DNA of 14,918 nucleotides, taken from contig CANFNN010000037.1 of the NCBI GenBank assembly GCA_947448095.1, forward strand, positions 1 to 14,918, written 5' to 3'. This document shows positions 1 to 6,230 of this stretch, piece by piece. The translations under genes were made by a program, and so were the position numbers. Each line of letters begins with the position of its first letter. The stretch's first letter is position 1. Below the pieces are notes generated by a model. The model saw only the letters and a list, made by a program, of their open reading frames with translations. It ran no database searches and was not told the DNA's origin. The DNA is from Bacteriovoracaceae bacterium. Lineage in GTDB: Bacteria; Bdellovibrionota; Bacteriovoracia; Bacteriovoracales; Bacteriovoracaceae.

Positions 1-791
1 AAAAGTTTTTAGGAAATACTCTTGATCTTCATCATGGTGGAATTGATCTCATGTTTCCCCATCATGAAAATGAAATCGCTCAATCTGAAGCGGCCAATAA
101 ATGCAGCTTTTGTCATAACTGGGCCCACAATGAATTCTTAAATTTCGGAACCGAGAAGATGAGTAAGTCTCTTGGGAACGTGATTACCATTCGCAAGTTT
201 GTTGAGACCTACGGTGGGCAGGTTTTGCGGCACGTGCTTTTATCGGTTCATTACCGAGCTCGTTTGGAGTGGATTGACGAGGTTCTTCAAAGAGGGATTG
301 ATGAGGTCCGAAGAATTCATGAATTTGTGATTGAATCAAGAAGTTATATGGCGATTGGTCCTGGAGAGTGTGATCCAGAAATTGAAAAATGTATTGATAA
401 GATGATGGATGAGCTATCGAATGATTTCAATTCGGCAGGTGCTCTCGGTCATTATTTTACATTTTTGAGATATGTGAAAAATGCCAAAGACCAATTAACT
501 GAATCTTCCCTTAAGAAAATTCATGAAACAAATAATTTTGTCGCAGAAGTCTTGGGTCTTATTAATAAAAATCCTGAAGAAGTCCTTAAGCAGTTTCAGC
601 AAAATGAGCAGAATACCTCAGCATCTGGTGTTGATGTGGCCTGGATTGAACAGCTGATTGAAGAGCGAAAAGTCGCCAAGTCCTCAAAAAACTGGGCACG
701 CGCCGATGAAATTAGAAATGAGCTGAGTGCGAAAAAAATCGTTCTCAAAGATAATCCTGATGGCTCTAGCCAGTGGAAAATACAGAATTAG
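1..791 (+). CDS. cysS: Cysteinyl-tRNA synthetase, 3' part (5' end outside window)
   Basis: Class I aminoacyl-tRNA synthetase that charges tRNA-Cys with cysteine in the cytoplasm. The reading frame is already open at base 3 and enters mid-protein, so the N-terminal half with the first zinc-binding cysteines and the HIGH motif is missing. Visible signatures are the CysRS-specific block GGIDLMFPHHENEIAQSE (partial residues 12-29), whose His and Glu supply zinc ligands in the family, and the KMSKS ATP-binding loop at partial residues 52-56, followed by LGN. The rest is the helical anticodon-binding region, ending in the typical ADEIRNEL...GSSQWKI tail. One small oddity: the usual HGGG before IDL reads HHGG. 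The gene ends in TAG and no intrinsic terminator follows. Identification is very secure; only the start is unseen. Confidence 0.97.
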   Translation, partial: KFLGNTLDLHHGGIDLMFPHHENEIAQSEAANKCSFCHNWAHNEFLNFGTEKMSKSLGNVITIRKFVETYGGQVLRHVLLSVHYRARLEWIDEVLQRGIDEVRRIHEFVIESRSYMAIGPGECDPEIEKCIDKMMDELSNDFNSAGALGHYFTFLRYVKNAKDQLTESSLKKIHETNNFVAEVLGLINKNPEEVLKQFQQNEQNTSASGVDVAWIEQLIEERKVAKSSKNWARADEIRNELSAKKIVLKDNPDGSSQWKIQN

Positions 792-849
792 ATACTGGTG
801 GCTCTTTGGCCCCATTAGTGCCCTGTATTCTTTACAATCGCTTACACCC

Positions 850-855
850 TATACT
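850..855 (+). promoter_or_regulatory. Candidate -10 element for the secreted Gly/Pro protein gene
   Basis: TATACT matches the sigma-70 -10 consensus at five of six positions. No good -35 lies at the right distance (TTCTTT at 828-833 is the best). Transcription from here would begin near 862 and put the whole 873-921 hairpin in the leader. A competing pair, TTGCAG (864-869) with TAGTAA (887-892), has a 17-base spacer but would start transcription inside the hairpin. Sequence inspection alone does not settle which is used. Confidence 0.25.
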
Positions 856-872
856 CACTCCGATTGCAGCGT

Positions 873-921
873 GATATCCCTAATGGTAGTAATTCTTTAC
901 GTTTAACTATTAGGAGATATC
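873..921 (+). promoter_or_regulatory. Hairpin sequestering the ribosome-binding site of the next gene
   Basis: GATATC-CCTAAT at 873-884 is complementary to ATTAGG-A-GATATC at 909-921. This gives 12 Watson-Crick pairs with one bulged A (915). Three further pairs (885-887 with 906-908, one of them G-U) extend the stem, and a small GTAA/TTAC hairpin (889-900) sits in the loop. The Shine-Dalgarno AGGAG (912-916) lies wholly inside the 3' arm, and the stem ends one base before the ATG at 923. If transcribed from upstream, the structure would hide the ribosome site and so could control translation. Because it is also a DNA dyad, a protein-binding operator is an alternative. Confidence 0.5.
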
Positions 922-922
922 C

Positions 923-1882
923 ATGAAAATGCTCGTAGGACTTTTGTCTCTCGCTCTTTCATTTGCTTCAATCGCTTCAAGCGGTGAAACAAAGACTTTC
1001 AATTATGATGGCACTCAAAATTCAGTCGAGCTACTTCTCAAAGGTGATAAGACCCACACTGAATATCGCTATGAAACTCGCAACTCAGTTTGTTACAGAA
1101 CTGAAATCATAGGCTACCGTACAATTTGTACTGGTGGTTACGGCGGCGGATACCCTGGCGGCGGTTATCCTGGTCCTCGTCCAGGTCCTAGACCAGGTCC
1201 AACTCCAGGGCGCACTTGTTATCAAGAACCAGTTTATCGTCAAGTTGCTTACGCATGTACAGAAACTGTAAGAATTCCTTTCGAAGTGAAGGATTTCGAT
1301 GTTGATGCAAGAGTGATTGTTGATGTGACGAATCTTTCAGGTGCTATGACTGCTGGTGAGCAATTTGTTGTGACTCTTCAAGGTGACAATCTTTCTATCC
1401 AGACAGTTGGTTCTAAAAAATTCTTCCTTATGCTGAAAAAACAAGCTGCTCGCTCTAGCATGAATGGTTCAGTTAAATTTATTGATGGTCTTTACGCAAT
1501 TGAGCTTATTGAAGCGGCTCCAGTTCTTAAAGCTCTTACAATGACAAATATTTCAATTGAGAATTCTGTTCTCAGCTTTGGAATTGGCCCAGTTGCTAGT
1601 CTCGCAAACATTGGTTTCTCACTTAATATTGTTAAAAAACGAATTGGTTCAGATACCGTTCTTTTTGACAGAGAGTTAGTTCTTTCAGAAGTTGTTATCA
1701 ATGCTAGTAACACTGGTTCAGCTGCTGATGTTAACGTAGAAAAACTTGGTGTTAACTTGAGTGGTGGAAAGTATGGCCTAACAGCTAAAGCTTTCTTGAA
1801 AGCGGAAGGAACTCTGATGAATAAATCACAATTTGGTGATGCTACAGAGACATCTAGAACACTTATTTATTCAATTCGTTAA
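923..1882 (+). CDS. Secreted protein with Gly/Pro-rich linker between paired-Cys segments
   Basis: Not recognised as a named family. The 319-residue product begins with a clear signal peptide (MKMLVGLLSLALSFASIASS, cleavage near residues 19-20). Residues 57-69 and 99-112 are two similar segments, each starting Cys-Tyr and ending Cys-Thr with 11-12 residues between the cysteines (Cys57, Cys69, Cys99, Cys112). They frame a Gly/Tyr/Pro- then Pro/Gly/Arg-rich linker at 71-96. After residue about 115 the protein has no cysteine and looks like beta-rich repeats of short hydrophobic strands, so it may be a periplasmic or surface beta-sandwich domain. The start is supported by AGGAG seven bases upstream of the ATG. 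It is transcribed alone and ends at a strong terminator. A structural or envelope role is a guess; export is well supported. Confidence 0.8.
   Translation: MKMLVGLLSLALSFASIASSGETKTFNYDGTQNSVELLLKGDKTHTEYRYETRNSVCYRTEIIGYRTICTGGYGGGYPGGGYPGPRPGPRPGPTPGRTCYQEPVYRQVAYACTETVRIPFEVKDFDVDARVIVDVTNLSGAMTAGEQFVVTLQGDNLSIQTVGSKKFFLMLKKQAARSSMNGSVKFIDGLYAIELIEAAPVLKALTMTNISIENSVLSFGIGPVASLANIGFSLNIVKKRIGSDTVLFDRELVLSEVVINASNTGSAADVNVEKLGVNLSGGKYGLTAKAFLKAEGTLMNKSQFGDATETSRTLIYSIR
1133..1210 (+). repeat. Short tandem coding repeat, Gly/Tyr/Pro then Pro/Gly/Arg
   Basis: Encodes residues 71-96 of the secreted protein: two GYPGG-like units followed by PGPRPGPRPGPTPG. At the DNA level, GGCGG(A/T)TA(C/T)CCTGG and CC(A/T)GGTCC units recur. 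Such tracts tend to vary in copy number by slippage. The likely product is an extended flexible linker. Confidence 0.75.
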
Positions 1883-1894
1883 TCTCGAAATGAT

Positions 1895-1919
1895 AGGGGC
1901 CCGAAAGGGCCCTTTTTTT
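1895..1919 (+). terminator. Intrinsic terminator of the secreted protein gene
   Basis: GGGCCC (1897-1902), loop GAAA (1903-1906) and GGGCCC (1907-1912) form a perfect six-base-pair GC stem closed by a GNRA tetraloop, followed by seven T (1913-1919). It starts 13 bases after the stop codon. On the minus strand the hairpin is not followed by a T run, so it is a good terminator only for the plus strand, although it lies 7 bases beyond the end of the converging lipoprotein gene. Confidence 0.93.
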
Positions 1920-1926
1920 GGTCTTA

Positions 1927-2853
1927 TTAGTTAAAGGCCGGCACGACCATCATAGCGCGTGGTGACTGCAGGTAAGAGTTTCCAAACTCCCTGACTACAT
2001 TGCCTAAAGTATCCAGTTCGACAATCACGTTTCGGGTTCCATCTGCCACATAAATTTCGTCATTTTCACCAATGGCTATTCCACGGGGATCTCCAAATAC
2101 TGCAGCATTGGAAATCAGTGTTGTCGCCCCAGTTAAAGTAGCAGTGTAAGTTTGAATCGTGTCGGTAGTTCCATTCCATCCTACAACGATTGTTCCAGTT
2201 GAAAGCTCGGCACAACCGTACGATGCTGTGGTTGCGGCAATCAAAGAAGTCGCTGTTGCTGTCGCAGTGAGAACCGTAGTGGAGTCTGGAGTGATTCTCA
2301 GTCCCGCTGTCGAAGAGCAAGAAAGCCATTTACCAGTTGAAAGACCAACTAATTGTTGCGTGTTAAGGTGAACACTGGTGGGCCAAATCGTTGTCCACGT
2401 TTCTCTGATTCCATTGACCGAGAAACGCTCAATCGTTGGGCCTTCGCTGACAAGAATGTCGGCCGATGTTTTGAGTTGAGCGATCAGTAGAGGTGTTCCA
2501 GTTAAATAAGTAGTGTTGTTATAAAATGTTCTTACGAGTCCTGTTGCAACTGACAAAGCATCAACCCGATCTGGAGTTCCGTCTATGGCCATCAAAATTT
2601 CATTGGTTTCTGGTAGCCAAGTTAGTCCTGTAATGGAATCTCCCACTGGGTTTGGTAGTTGATAGAGAATTCGTTGAAAAACACCATCAGCATTAAATAC
2701 GACTAAGCTGTCAGAGGTAAAGGATGCAACAACGATGTCACCTCTTGTTACCAATAACTCAGAGTAAGTCGCTTGTGGTTCTTGTTTCACTAAGCAGCCT
2801 GTGCTTACTAAAAGAAGAAGAAGATAAGGAAGATTTAAAAGTAGTTTTCTCAT
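1927..2853 (-). CDS. Putative lipoprotein with NHL-type beta-propeller C-terminus
   Basis: The 308-residue product has a lysine-containing N-terminus, a hydrophobic run (residues 8-16) and STGC with Cys20 as the probable lipidation site. The lipobox is slightly unusual (Ser at -3 where Leu is usual), but Val-Ser-Thr-Gly-Cys is acceptable for many Gram-negatives. Residues about 254-304 match an NHL repeat well: GDPRGIAIGENDEIYVADG, then a strand with VIVELD and a turn GNVVREFG leading to SPRAMMV. Earlier regions (36-110) look like similar, more divergent blades (VVASFTSDSLVVFNADG). A Thr/Ala-rich stretch covers 190-210. NHL propellers bind proteins or ligands, and no catalytic motif is seen. 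The start is supported by signal-peptide logic; the ribosome site is weak. Expected location: membrane-anchored, facing the periplasm or the surface. Confidence 0.8.
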   Translation of the reverse strand: MRKLLLNLPYLLLLLVSTGCLVKQEPQATYSELLVTRGDIVVASFTSDSLVVFNADGVFQRILYQLPNPVGDSITGLTWLPETNEILMAIDGTPDRVDALSVATGLVRTFYNNTTYLTGTPLLIAQLKTSADILVSEGPTIERFSVNGIRETWTTIWPTSVHLNTQQLVGLSTGKWLSCSSTAGLRITPDSTTVLTATATATSLIAATTASYGCAELSTGTIVVGWNGTTDTIQTYTATLTGATTLISNAAVFGDPRGIAIGENDEIYVADGTRNVIVELDTLGNVVREFGNSYLQSPRAMMVVPAFN

Positions 2854-2915
2854 GCTCTAATTGTTCCATAGAGGCGAAAACGAAGGAAGAGCTGCAATTC
2901 CTACCGTAATTAAGA

Positions 2916-2921
2916 ATTGTA
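2916..2921 (-). promoter_or_regulatory. Candidate -10 element of the lipoprotein gene
   Basis: Read on the minus strand this is TACAAT, five of six matches to the -10 consensus, about 63 bases upstream of the lipoprotein start. The -35 position is AT-rich and overlaps the repeated TCTTAATATTT element (2936-2946), so a protein bound there would meet RNA polymerase. The -35 itself is weak. Confidence 0.3.
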
Positions 2922-3075
2922 TTTAAACAACGCACAAATATTAAGAAGGTGTTAATAGTTTAAAGATTTAAGGCTTTTGACGGGTGAAATATTAAGACCG
3001 TCTTAACTTTTTCAAAGTATTTGTAAGCAAATATTTCCTTTTCGTTAATATTTAAATTCATTTGGTATATTAATC

Positions 3076-3081
3076 GAGAGG
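3076..3081 (+). promoter_or_regulatory. Ribosome-binding site that decides the TTG start at 3088
   Basis: GAGAGG lies six bases before TTG. There is no in-frame ATG upstream, and the next in-frame ATG falls far past the signal peptide. Site and signal peptide together select the TTG. Confidence 0.7.
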
Positions 3082-3087
3082 TACGAA

Positions 3088-3657
3088 TTGATATTTAAAT
3101 TACTTTTTTTTCTTACTTGTTTGATCTCTCATTCAGCTTTTGCTCAAGGGTATTTTTTGGGCCAAGCGGGCTATGGACAGCTTCATCAAAAAGCGGTCGC
3201 TTCCAATAACGTTTATCCTTCAGGTACTACCTACGGTATAGGTGGAGGATTTAGGCAGAATTTTTTTGAAATGGAAGGTCTCTTACAGAAAATGGATTTG
3301 GGTGGCGCGATTAACCACGATGGAGTTTCAAATACTCTCAAGCATGATCAGACGTCTTTTACGCTCGCTTTTAATTTTTATGTAAATAAAAGAATTTATG
3401 CTCGCTTAGGATATTCTTTAAATCGTATTGACCAAACGCTAGAAAAGAATGTTTCTTCTGCCTCAACTCAAGGGGCGATTAATGCATATGGAATGAAACA
3501 AAATGCCAATGCTGATGGAATGACTTATGGTGGTGGTTTTGTTCTTTATGATGGGAGCACGGTTGCCGTCTTTACCCAGTTTGAAAATTTAAATATGCCC
3601 AGTGCCGTTGCCAATGTGTGGAACGTTTCACTGGGAATTAGAATCTATTCTCGTTAG
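3088..3657 (+). CDS. Small outer-membrane beta-barrel protein, TTG start
   Basis: The 189-residue precursor starts with a clean signal peptide (MIFKLLFFLTCLISHSAFAQ, cleavage after Ala19). The mature part alternates polar and hydrophobic/aromatic residues in strand-like runs: YFLGQAGYGQL, TYGIGGGFRQNFFEMEGLL, SFTLAFNFYVN, IYARLGYSLNRI, MTYGGGFVLY, VAVFTQFENL and VWNVSLGIRIY. This is the look of an eight-stranded OmpA-like or opacity-type porin fold ending in an outer-strand aromatic near the C-terminus. The family cannot be named more precisely. TTG with a GAGAGG site is chosen because it places the signal peptide correctly. The gene converges on lysA and their stop codons overlap by four bases (3654-3657). 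Role unknown; outer-membrane location is well supported by inference. Confidence 0.82.
   Translation: MIFKLLFFLTCLISHSAFAQGYFLGQAGYGQLHQKAVASNNVYPSGTTYGIGGGFRQNFFEMEGLLQKMDLGGAINHDGVSNTLKHDQTSFTLAFNFYVNKRIYARLGYSLNRIDQTLEKNVSSASTQGAINAYGMKQNANADGMTYGGGFVLYDGSTVAVFTQFENLNMPSAVANVWNVSLGIRIYSR
3598..3635 (-). terminator. Possible 3' hairpin of the pyr-lysA operon
   Basis: CCCAGTG (3598-3604) pairs with CACTGGG (3629-3635). An inner stem of GTT-CCA with TGG-AAC (one bulge) forms around ATGTG. On the minus strand this lies about 20 bases beyond the lysA stop and is followed by CATATTTAAATTTTC, which is AT-rich but not a clean U tract. It is embedded in the coding 3' end of the outer-membrane gene. 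It could end or protect the six-gene transcript, or be a chance result of coding constraint. Confidence 0.3.
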
Positions 3658-4919
3658 GTTAGTTCCGAATAATCCTGTGCCTTGTTCACAACTTTCAATT
3701 TATTTTTTGAATCAATTAAAAGCTCGAGTGGTCTTCCTCTTAAATTATAATTTGATCCCATACTATAGCCGTAGGCACCAGTGTCTTTAATTATAAGCAG
3801 ATCACCGGCCTTCAGGGCCGGAAGTAGACGGTTGGATCCAAAGCAATCAGATGTTTCACAGATTGGACCAACAATATGGCATTCATGTTTGGCCTTCGCC
3901 TCATTGACAGGGATGAGATCATGAAAAGCCCCATAGAGAGAAGGGCGCATGAAATCATTCATCCCGCCATCTACAATCACAAAATGATTTTGTTCAGAGA
4001 CTTTATTGCGCAGAACTTTCATGACGAAAATTCCTGCCTTGGCCACAATCCTGCGACCAGGCTCAAAAACCACTCGTGGTCTAAGATCTGTTTTTTTATA
4101 AAAGTGTTTTTCTAAACTTGCGGCCACAAGATTCATGTAGGTCGAGACACTTGGAAGTTTTTTCGTTTCATCTGGATGGTAATCAATCCCTAGGCCCCCA
4201 CCAACGTCAAGAAACTCAAGTGGAGCTTTCGTTTTAAGTCCAACTTCACTTAAGCGCTGAATGGCTTTTTTTGTTGCCTTGAGATCAAGCAATTGGCTTC
4301 CAATATGAATTGAGAGACCCACAAGTTGTGAATGGCTCCAGTAATGAGATTGACCAAGTGTTTTAAGCACGTCTTTTTCGAGTAGCCCGAACTTATGAGT
4401 TTTATTTCCGGTCGAAATGTATTTATGAGTCTTTGGATTTACAACCGGATTAAGGCGAAAACAAATTCTGGCGATTTTCTTTAATCTTTTTGCACATGCA
4501 TTGATCAGTTCTAATTCTTCAAGGGATTCTACGTTAAAAGAATTAAGCCCTTTGCCTGGAAGTTTGAGAGCAAATAGAATTTCCTCTTCCGTTTTTCCTA
4601 CTCCTGAAAAGACAATTTTATTCGCAGGGATTCCCGCCTCGAGAGCGCGTTTAAGCTCTCCCCCTGAAACAATGTCAGCTCCAGAGCCAAGCTTGGCCAA
4701 AATTTTAATCAGTTCTTTGTTAGGGTTTGATTTCATGGCAAAGCATACGAGAGGATCAATCAAACCTGAGGCTTTTGCGCCCTCATAGAAAGTAGAATAA
4801 TTCTTGCTTAAAATTTCTTCTGAATACAGAAAAAAAGGAGTCTTATGTTTGGCCGCAACACTCTCTATGTCTTGATGAGAGAATTGAAGCTTCTTTTTTT
4901 TATAATTGAGTTCTTTCAC
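3654..4919 (-). CDS. lysA: Diaminopimelate decarboxylase
   Basis: PLP enzyme of fold type III that converts meso-diaminopimelate to L-lysine, the last step of lysine synthesis. With the GTG start the protein has 421 residues, normal for the family. The PLP lysine is Lys63 in CFAMKSNPN. HIGSQ (205-209), GGGLGI (240-245) and EPGR (286-289) form the phosphate and cofactor pocket. CETSD (354-358) carries the catalytic cysteine contributed to the partner subunit, and DTGAYGYSMGSNYN (379-392) the substrate tyrosines. The frame is open to an ATG at 4943, but LysA homologues begin close to the F/Y-x-Y-K block. The GTG at 4919 gives MKELNYKKKK and a GTGA overlap with the pyrE stop. The longer start would run 28 bases into pyrE. 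Last gene of the minus-strand operon; a lysine gene in a pyrimidine operon is unusual. Confidence 0.95.
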   Translation of the reverse strand: MKELNYKKKKLQFSHQDIESVAAKHKTPFFLYSEEILSKNYSTFYEGAKASGLIDPLVCFAMKSNPNKELIKILAKLGSGADIVSGGELKRALEAGIPANKIVFSGVGKTEEEILFALKLPGKGLNSFNVESLEELELINACAKRLKKIARICFRLNPVVNPKTHKYISTGNKTHKFGLLEKDVLKTLGQSHYWSHSQLVGLSIHIGSQLLDLKATKKAIQRLSEVGLKTKAPLEFLDVGGGLGIDYHPDETKKLPSVSTYMNLVAASLEKHFYKKTDLRPRVVFEPGRRIVAKAGIFVMKVLRNKVSEQNHFVIVDGGMNDFMRPSLYGAFHDLIPVNEAKAKHECHIVGPICETSDCFGSNRLLPALKAGDLLIIKDTGAYGYSMGSNYNLRGRPLELLIDSKNKLKVVNKAQDYSELT

Positions 4920-5533
4920 GGAAATACCACGCCTTTTCGCCATTCAATGACTTGATCAAGGGTTTGAGAATCTAGGACTTTATCATCATAGGCCACTCGG
5001 GCCAAGATATCAAAATGAGAAAGTGACTCAAATTCAATACCCGCTTCAGAGAAGATTTGATCAACCTGAGAAAACCCGTAGGTGAAGATACTGAGAACTT
5101 TGAGGACCGTTAAGTCTGCTTCCTGAAGTTTGTAAGCCGCTGCAATTGAACTTTTACCAGTTGAGATTAGGTCCTCAATCAAGACACATCTTGAGCCAGC
5201 AGGCGCAAAGCCCTCGATGGCGTTCTGACGGCCATGATCCTTGGATGAACTTCTCACATAAATCATAGGAAGTTTCATTTCATAGGCTATCCAAGCGGCC
5301 CAAGGGATTCCTGCCGTAGCTGTTCCAGCAATAAAATCCAGTTTTAAGTTTTCAAGTTTTCGGCAAAAGGCTTTCACGATGAATTCACGAGATTCAACTG
5401 TTGAAATCAAGAGTCTATTGTCACAATAAACTGGAGATTTTATGCCCGAGGTCCAAGTGAATAAATCATTTGGTCTTAGAAAAACGGCTTTTTCTTTTAA
5501 AAGAATTCGGGCCACGGCCTGAGCATCATTCAT
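4916..5533 (-). CDS. pyrE: Orotate phosphoribosyltransferase
   Basis: Transfers ribose-5-phosphate from PRPP to orotate, giving OMP, the fifth step of UMP synthesis. The 205-residue length is typical. The PRPP-binding loop is IEDLISTGKS (119-128), and the catalytic flexible loop with RSSSKDHGRQN is at 94-104. DFIAGTATAGIPWAA (66-80) forms the orotate/phosphate side. In the PRPP loop the usual second Gly of TGG is Lys (STGKS), a mild variation. The frame extends to 5602 and would overlap pyrF by 68 bases. I chose the ATG at 5533 because it has AAGGA at eight bases, leaves one base after the pyrF stop, and gives a family-like N-terminus (MNDAQAVARILLKEKAVF). Its stop overlaps the lysA GTG. Identification is secure. 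Confidence 0.95.
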   Translation of the reverse strand: MNDAQAVARILLKEKAVFLRPNDLFTWTSGIKSPVYCDNRLLISTVESREFIVKAFCRKLENLKLDFIAGTATAGIPWAAWIAYEMKLPMIYVRSSSKDHGRQNAIEGFAPAGSRCVLIEDLISTGKSSIAAAYKLQEADLTVLKVLSIFTYGFSQVDQIFSEAGIEFESLSHFDILARVAYDDKVLDSQTLDQVIEWRKGVVFP

Positions 5534-5534
5534 A

Positions 5535-6230
5535 TTATTTTCCTTGAAGAATATCCCAAAGAGCTTGTTTTGGGTTCGTGCTTTGAGTGATAGGGCGACC
5601 AATCACCATATAATCAGTACCAATGTTTATTGCTTCTATGGGGGTCATGACTCTCTTTTGATCATTTAAATCATTGCCACTTGGTCGGATCCCCGGAGTC
5701 ACGGTTAAAAAACTTCTGCCTAAAAGTTCTTTAATCGCTTTGACTTCTAGGGGGGAGGATACGATGCCATCAAAGTGGCAATCTTTTGCCAGTTTTGCAT
5801 AATGAAGGACTGAAGATTCAACCGTGCCCTGAATCTTTTGGTCATGATTCATTTGTTCTTGAGTGGTACTGGTTAATTGAGTCACAGCGATCAAAAGAGG
5901 GCGGTTCGGAAGCTTTTCAATTGCTTCAAAACTTTTCTCCATCATCACTTTTCCACCGGCCGCGTGAACGTTCACCATATCAATCGGTAAACGTGACAGC
6001 GACTTGAGCCCTTGGGCTACGGTATTTGGGATATCATGAAGCTTGAGATCCAAAAAGACTTTAAGGCCAAGGTCTTTGGCCTTAAAGACAGCGTCTGGCC
6101 CAATCGAATAGAAAATTTCCATTCCGATTTTTACCCAAACATTTTCACCGGCCAAATCGTTCAGCAATTGGTGGAATTTTTGTGGGTCTTGAGTATCAAG
6201 AGCGACAATGATTTTCTCCGCTGGAATCAT
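5535..6230 (-). CDS. pyrF: Orotidine 5'-phosphate decarboxylase
   Basis: Decarboxylates OMP to UMP, the last step of pyrimidine synthesis, working directly after the PyrE encoded next to it. The 231-residue TIM barrel has the catalytic DLKLHDIPNT (61-70: Asp61, Lys63, Asp66). VNVHAAGG is at 87-93, and the phosphate-binding TPGIRP (178-183) and IGRPIT (210-215) follow. The C-terminus AL.DI is typical. The ATG overlaps the carB stop as ATGA (6227-6230), with GGAG eight bases upstream (6239-6242), so translation is probably coupled to carB. The bacterial short form is not fused to PyrE. No missing residue is noted. Confidence 0.97.
   Translation of the reverse strand: MIPAEKIIVALDTQDPQKFHQLLNDLAGENVWVKIGMEIFYSIGPDAVFKAKDLGLKVFLDLKLHDIPNTVAQGLKSLSRLPIDMVNVHAAGGKVMMEKSFEAIEKLPNRPLLIAVTQLTSTTQEQMNHDQKIQGTVESSVLHYAKLAKDCHFDGIVSSPLEVKAIKELLGRSFLTVTPGIRPSGNDLNDQKRVMTPIEAINIGTDYMVIGRPITQSTNPKQALWDILQGK
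5541..5545 (-). promoter_or_regulatory. Ribosome-binding site that fixes the pyrE start
   Basis: On the minus strand AAGGA sits eight bases before the ATG at 5533, inside the end of pyrF. No comparable site precedes the longer possible start at 5602. Confidence 0.75.

Larger units (their letters stand above)
2854..3087. promoter_or_regulatory. Divergent AT-rich intergenic region with repeated ATTAAGA elements
   Basis: 234 bases separate the divergent lipoprotein and outer-membrane genes, so both promoters must lie here. ATTAAGA occurs at 2909-2915, 2940-2946 and 2991-2997. The longer AAATATTAAGA is repeated exactly at 2936-2946 and 2987-2997, 51 bases apart (about five helical turns). The last copy continues into a 7+1+7 perfect dyad, TTAAGAC-C-GTCTTAA (2992-3006). 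A second exact direct repeat, ATATTTAAATT, lies at 3048-3058 and 3091-3101. No coding frame or RNA gene is evident. Confidence 0.5.

Noticed and set aside
831..855. TTTACA with TATACT as a -35/-10 pair
   Set aside because: The spacer is 13 bases, too short for a sigma-70 promoter. Only the -10 is kept as a low-confidence candidate.
1133..1210. Gly/Pro coding repeat as a CRISPR or minisatellite array
   Set aside because: The units are short and unequal, have no spacers, and translate in frame as a protein linker.
1895..1919. Bidirectional terminator serving the lipoprotein gene too
   Set aside because: On the minus strand the GC stem is followed by CTATCATTTC, not a T run, and the plus-strand side before the stem has no A tract.
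4501..4788. Open frame of 95 codons on the plus strand within lysA
   Set aside because: It lies antisense to strongly conserved lysA coding sequence, has no good ribosome site, and its translation shows no domain. It is a shadow frame.
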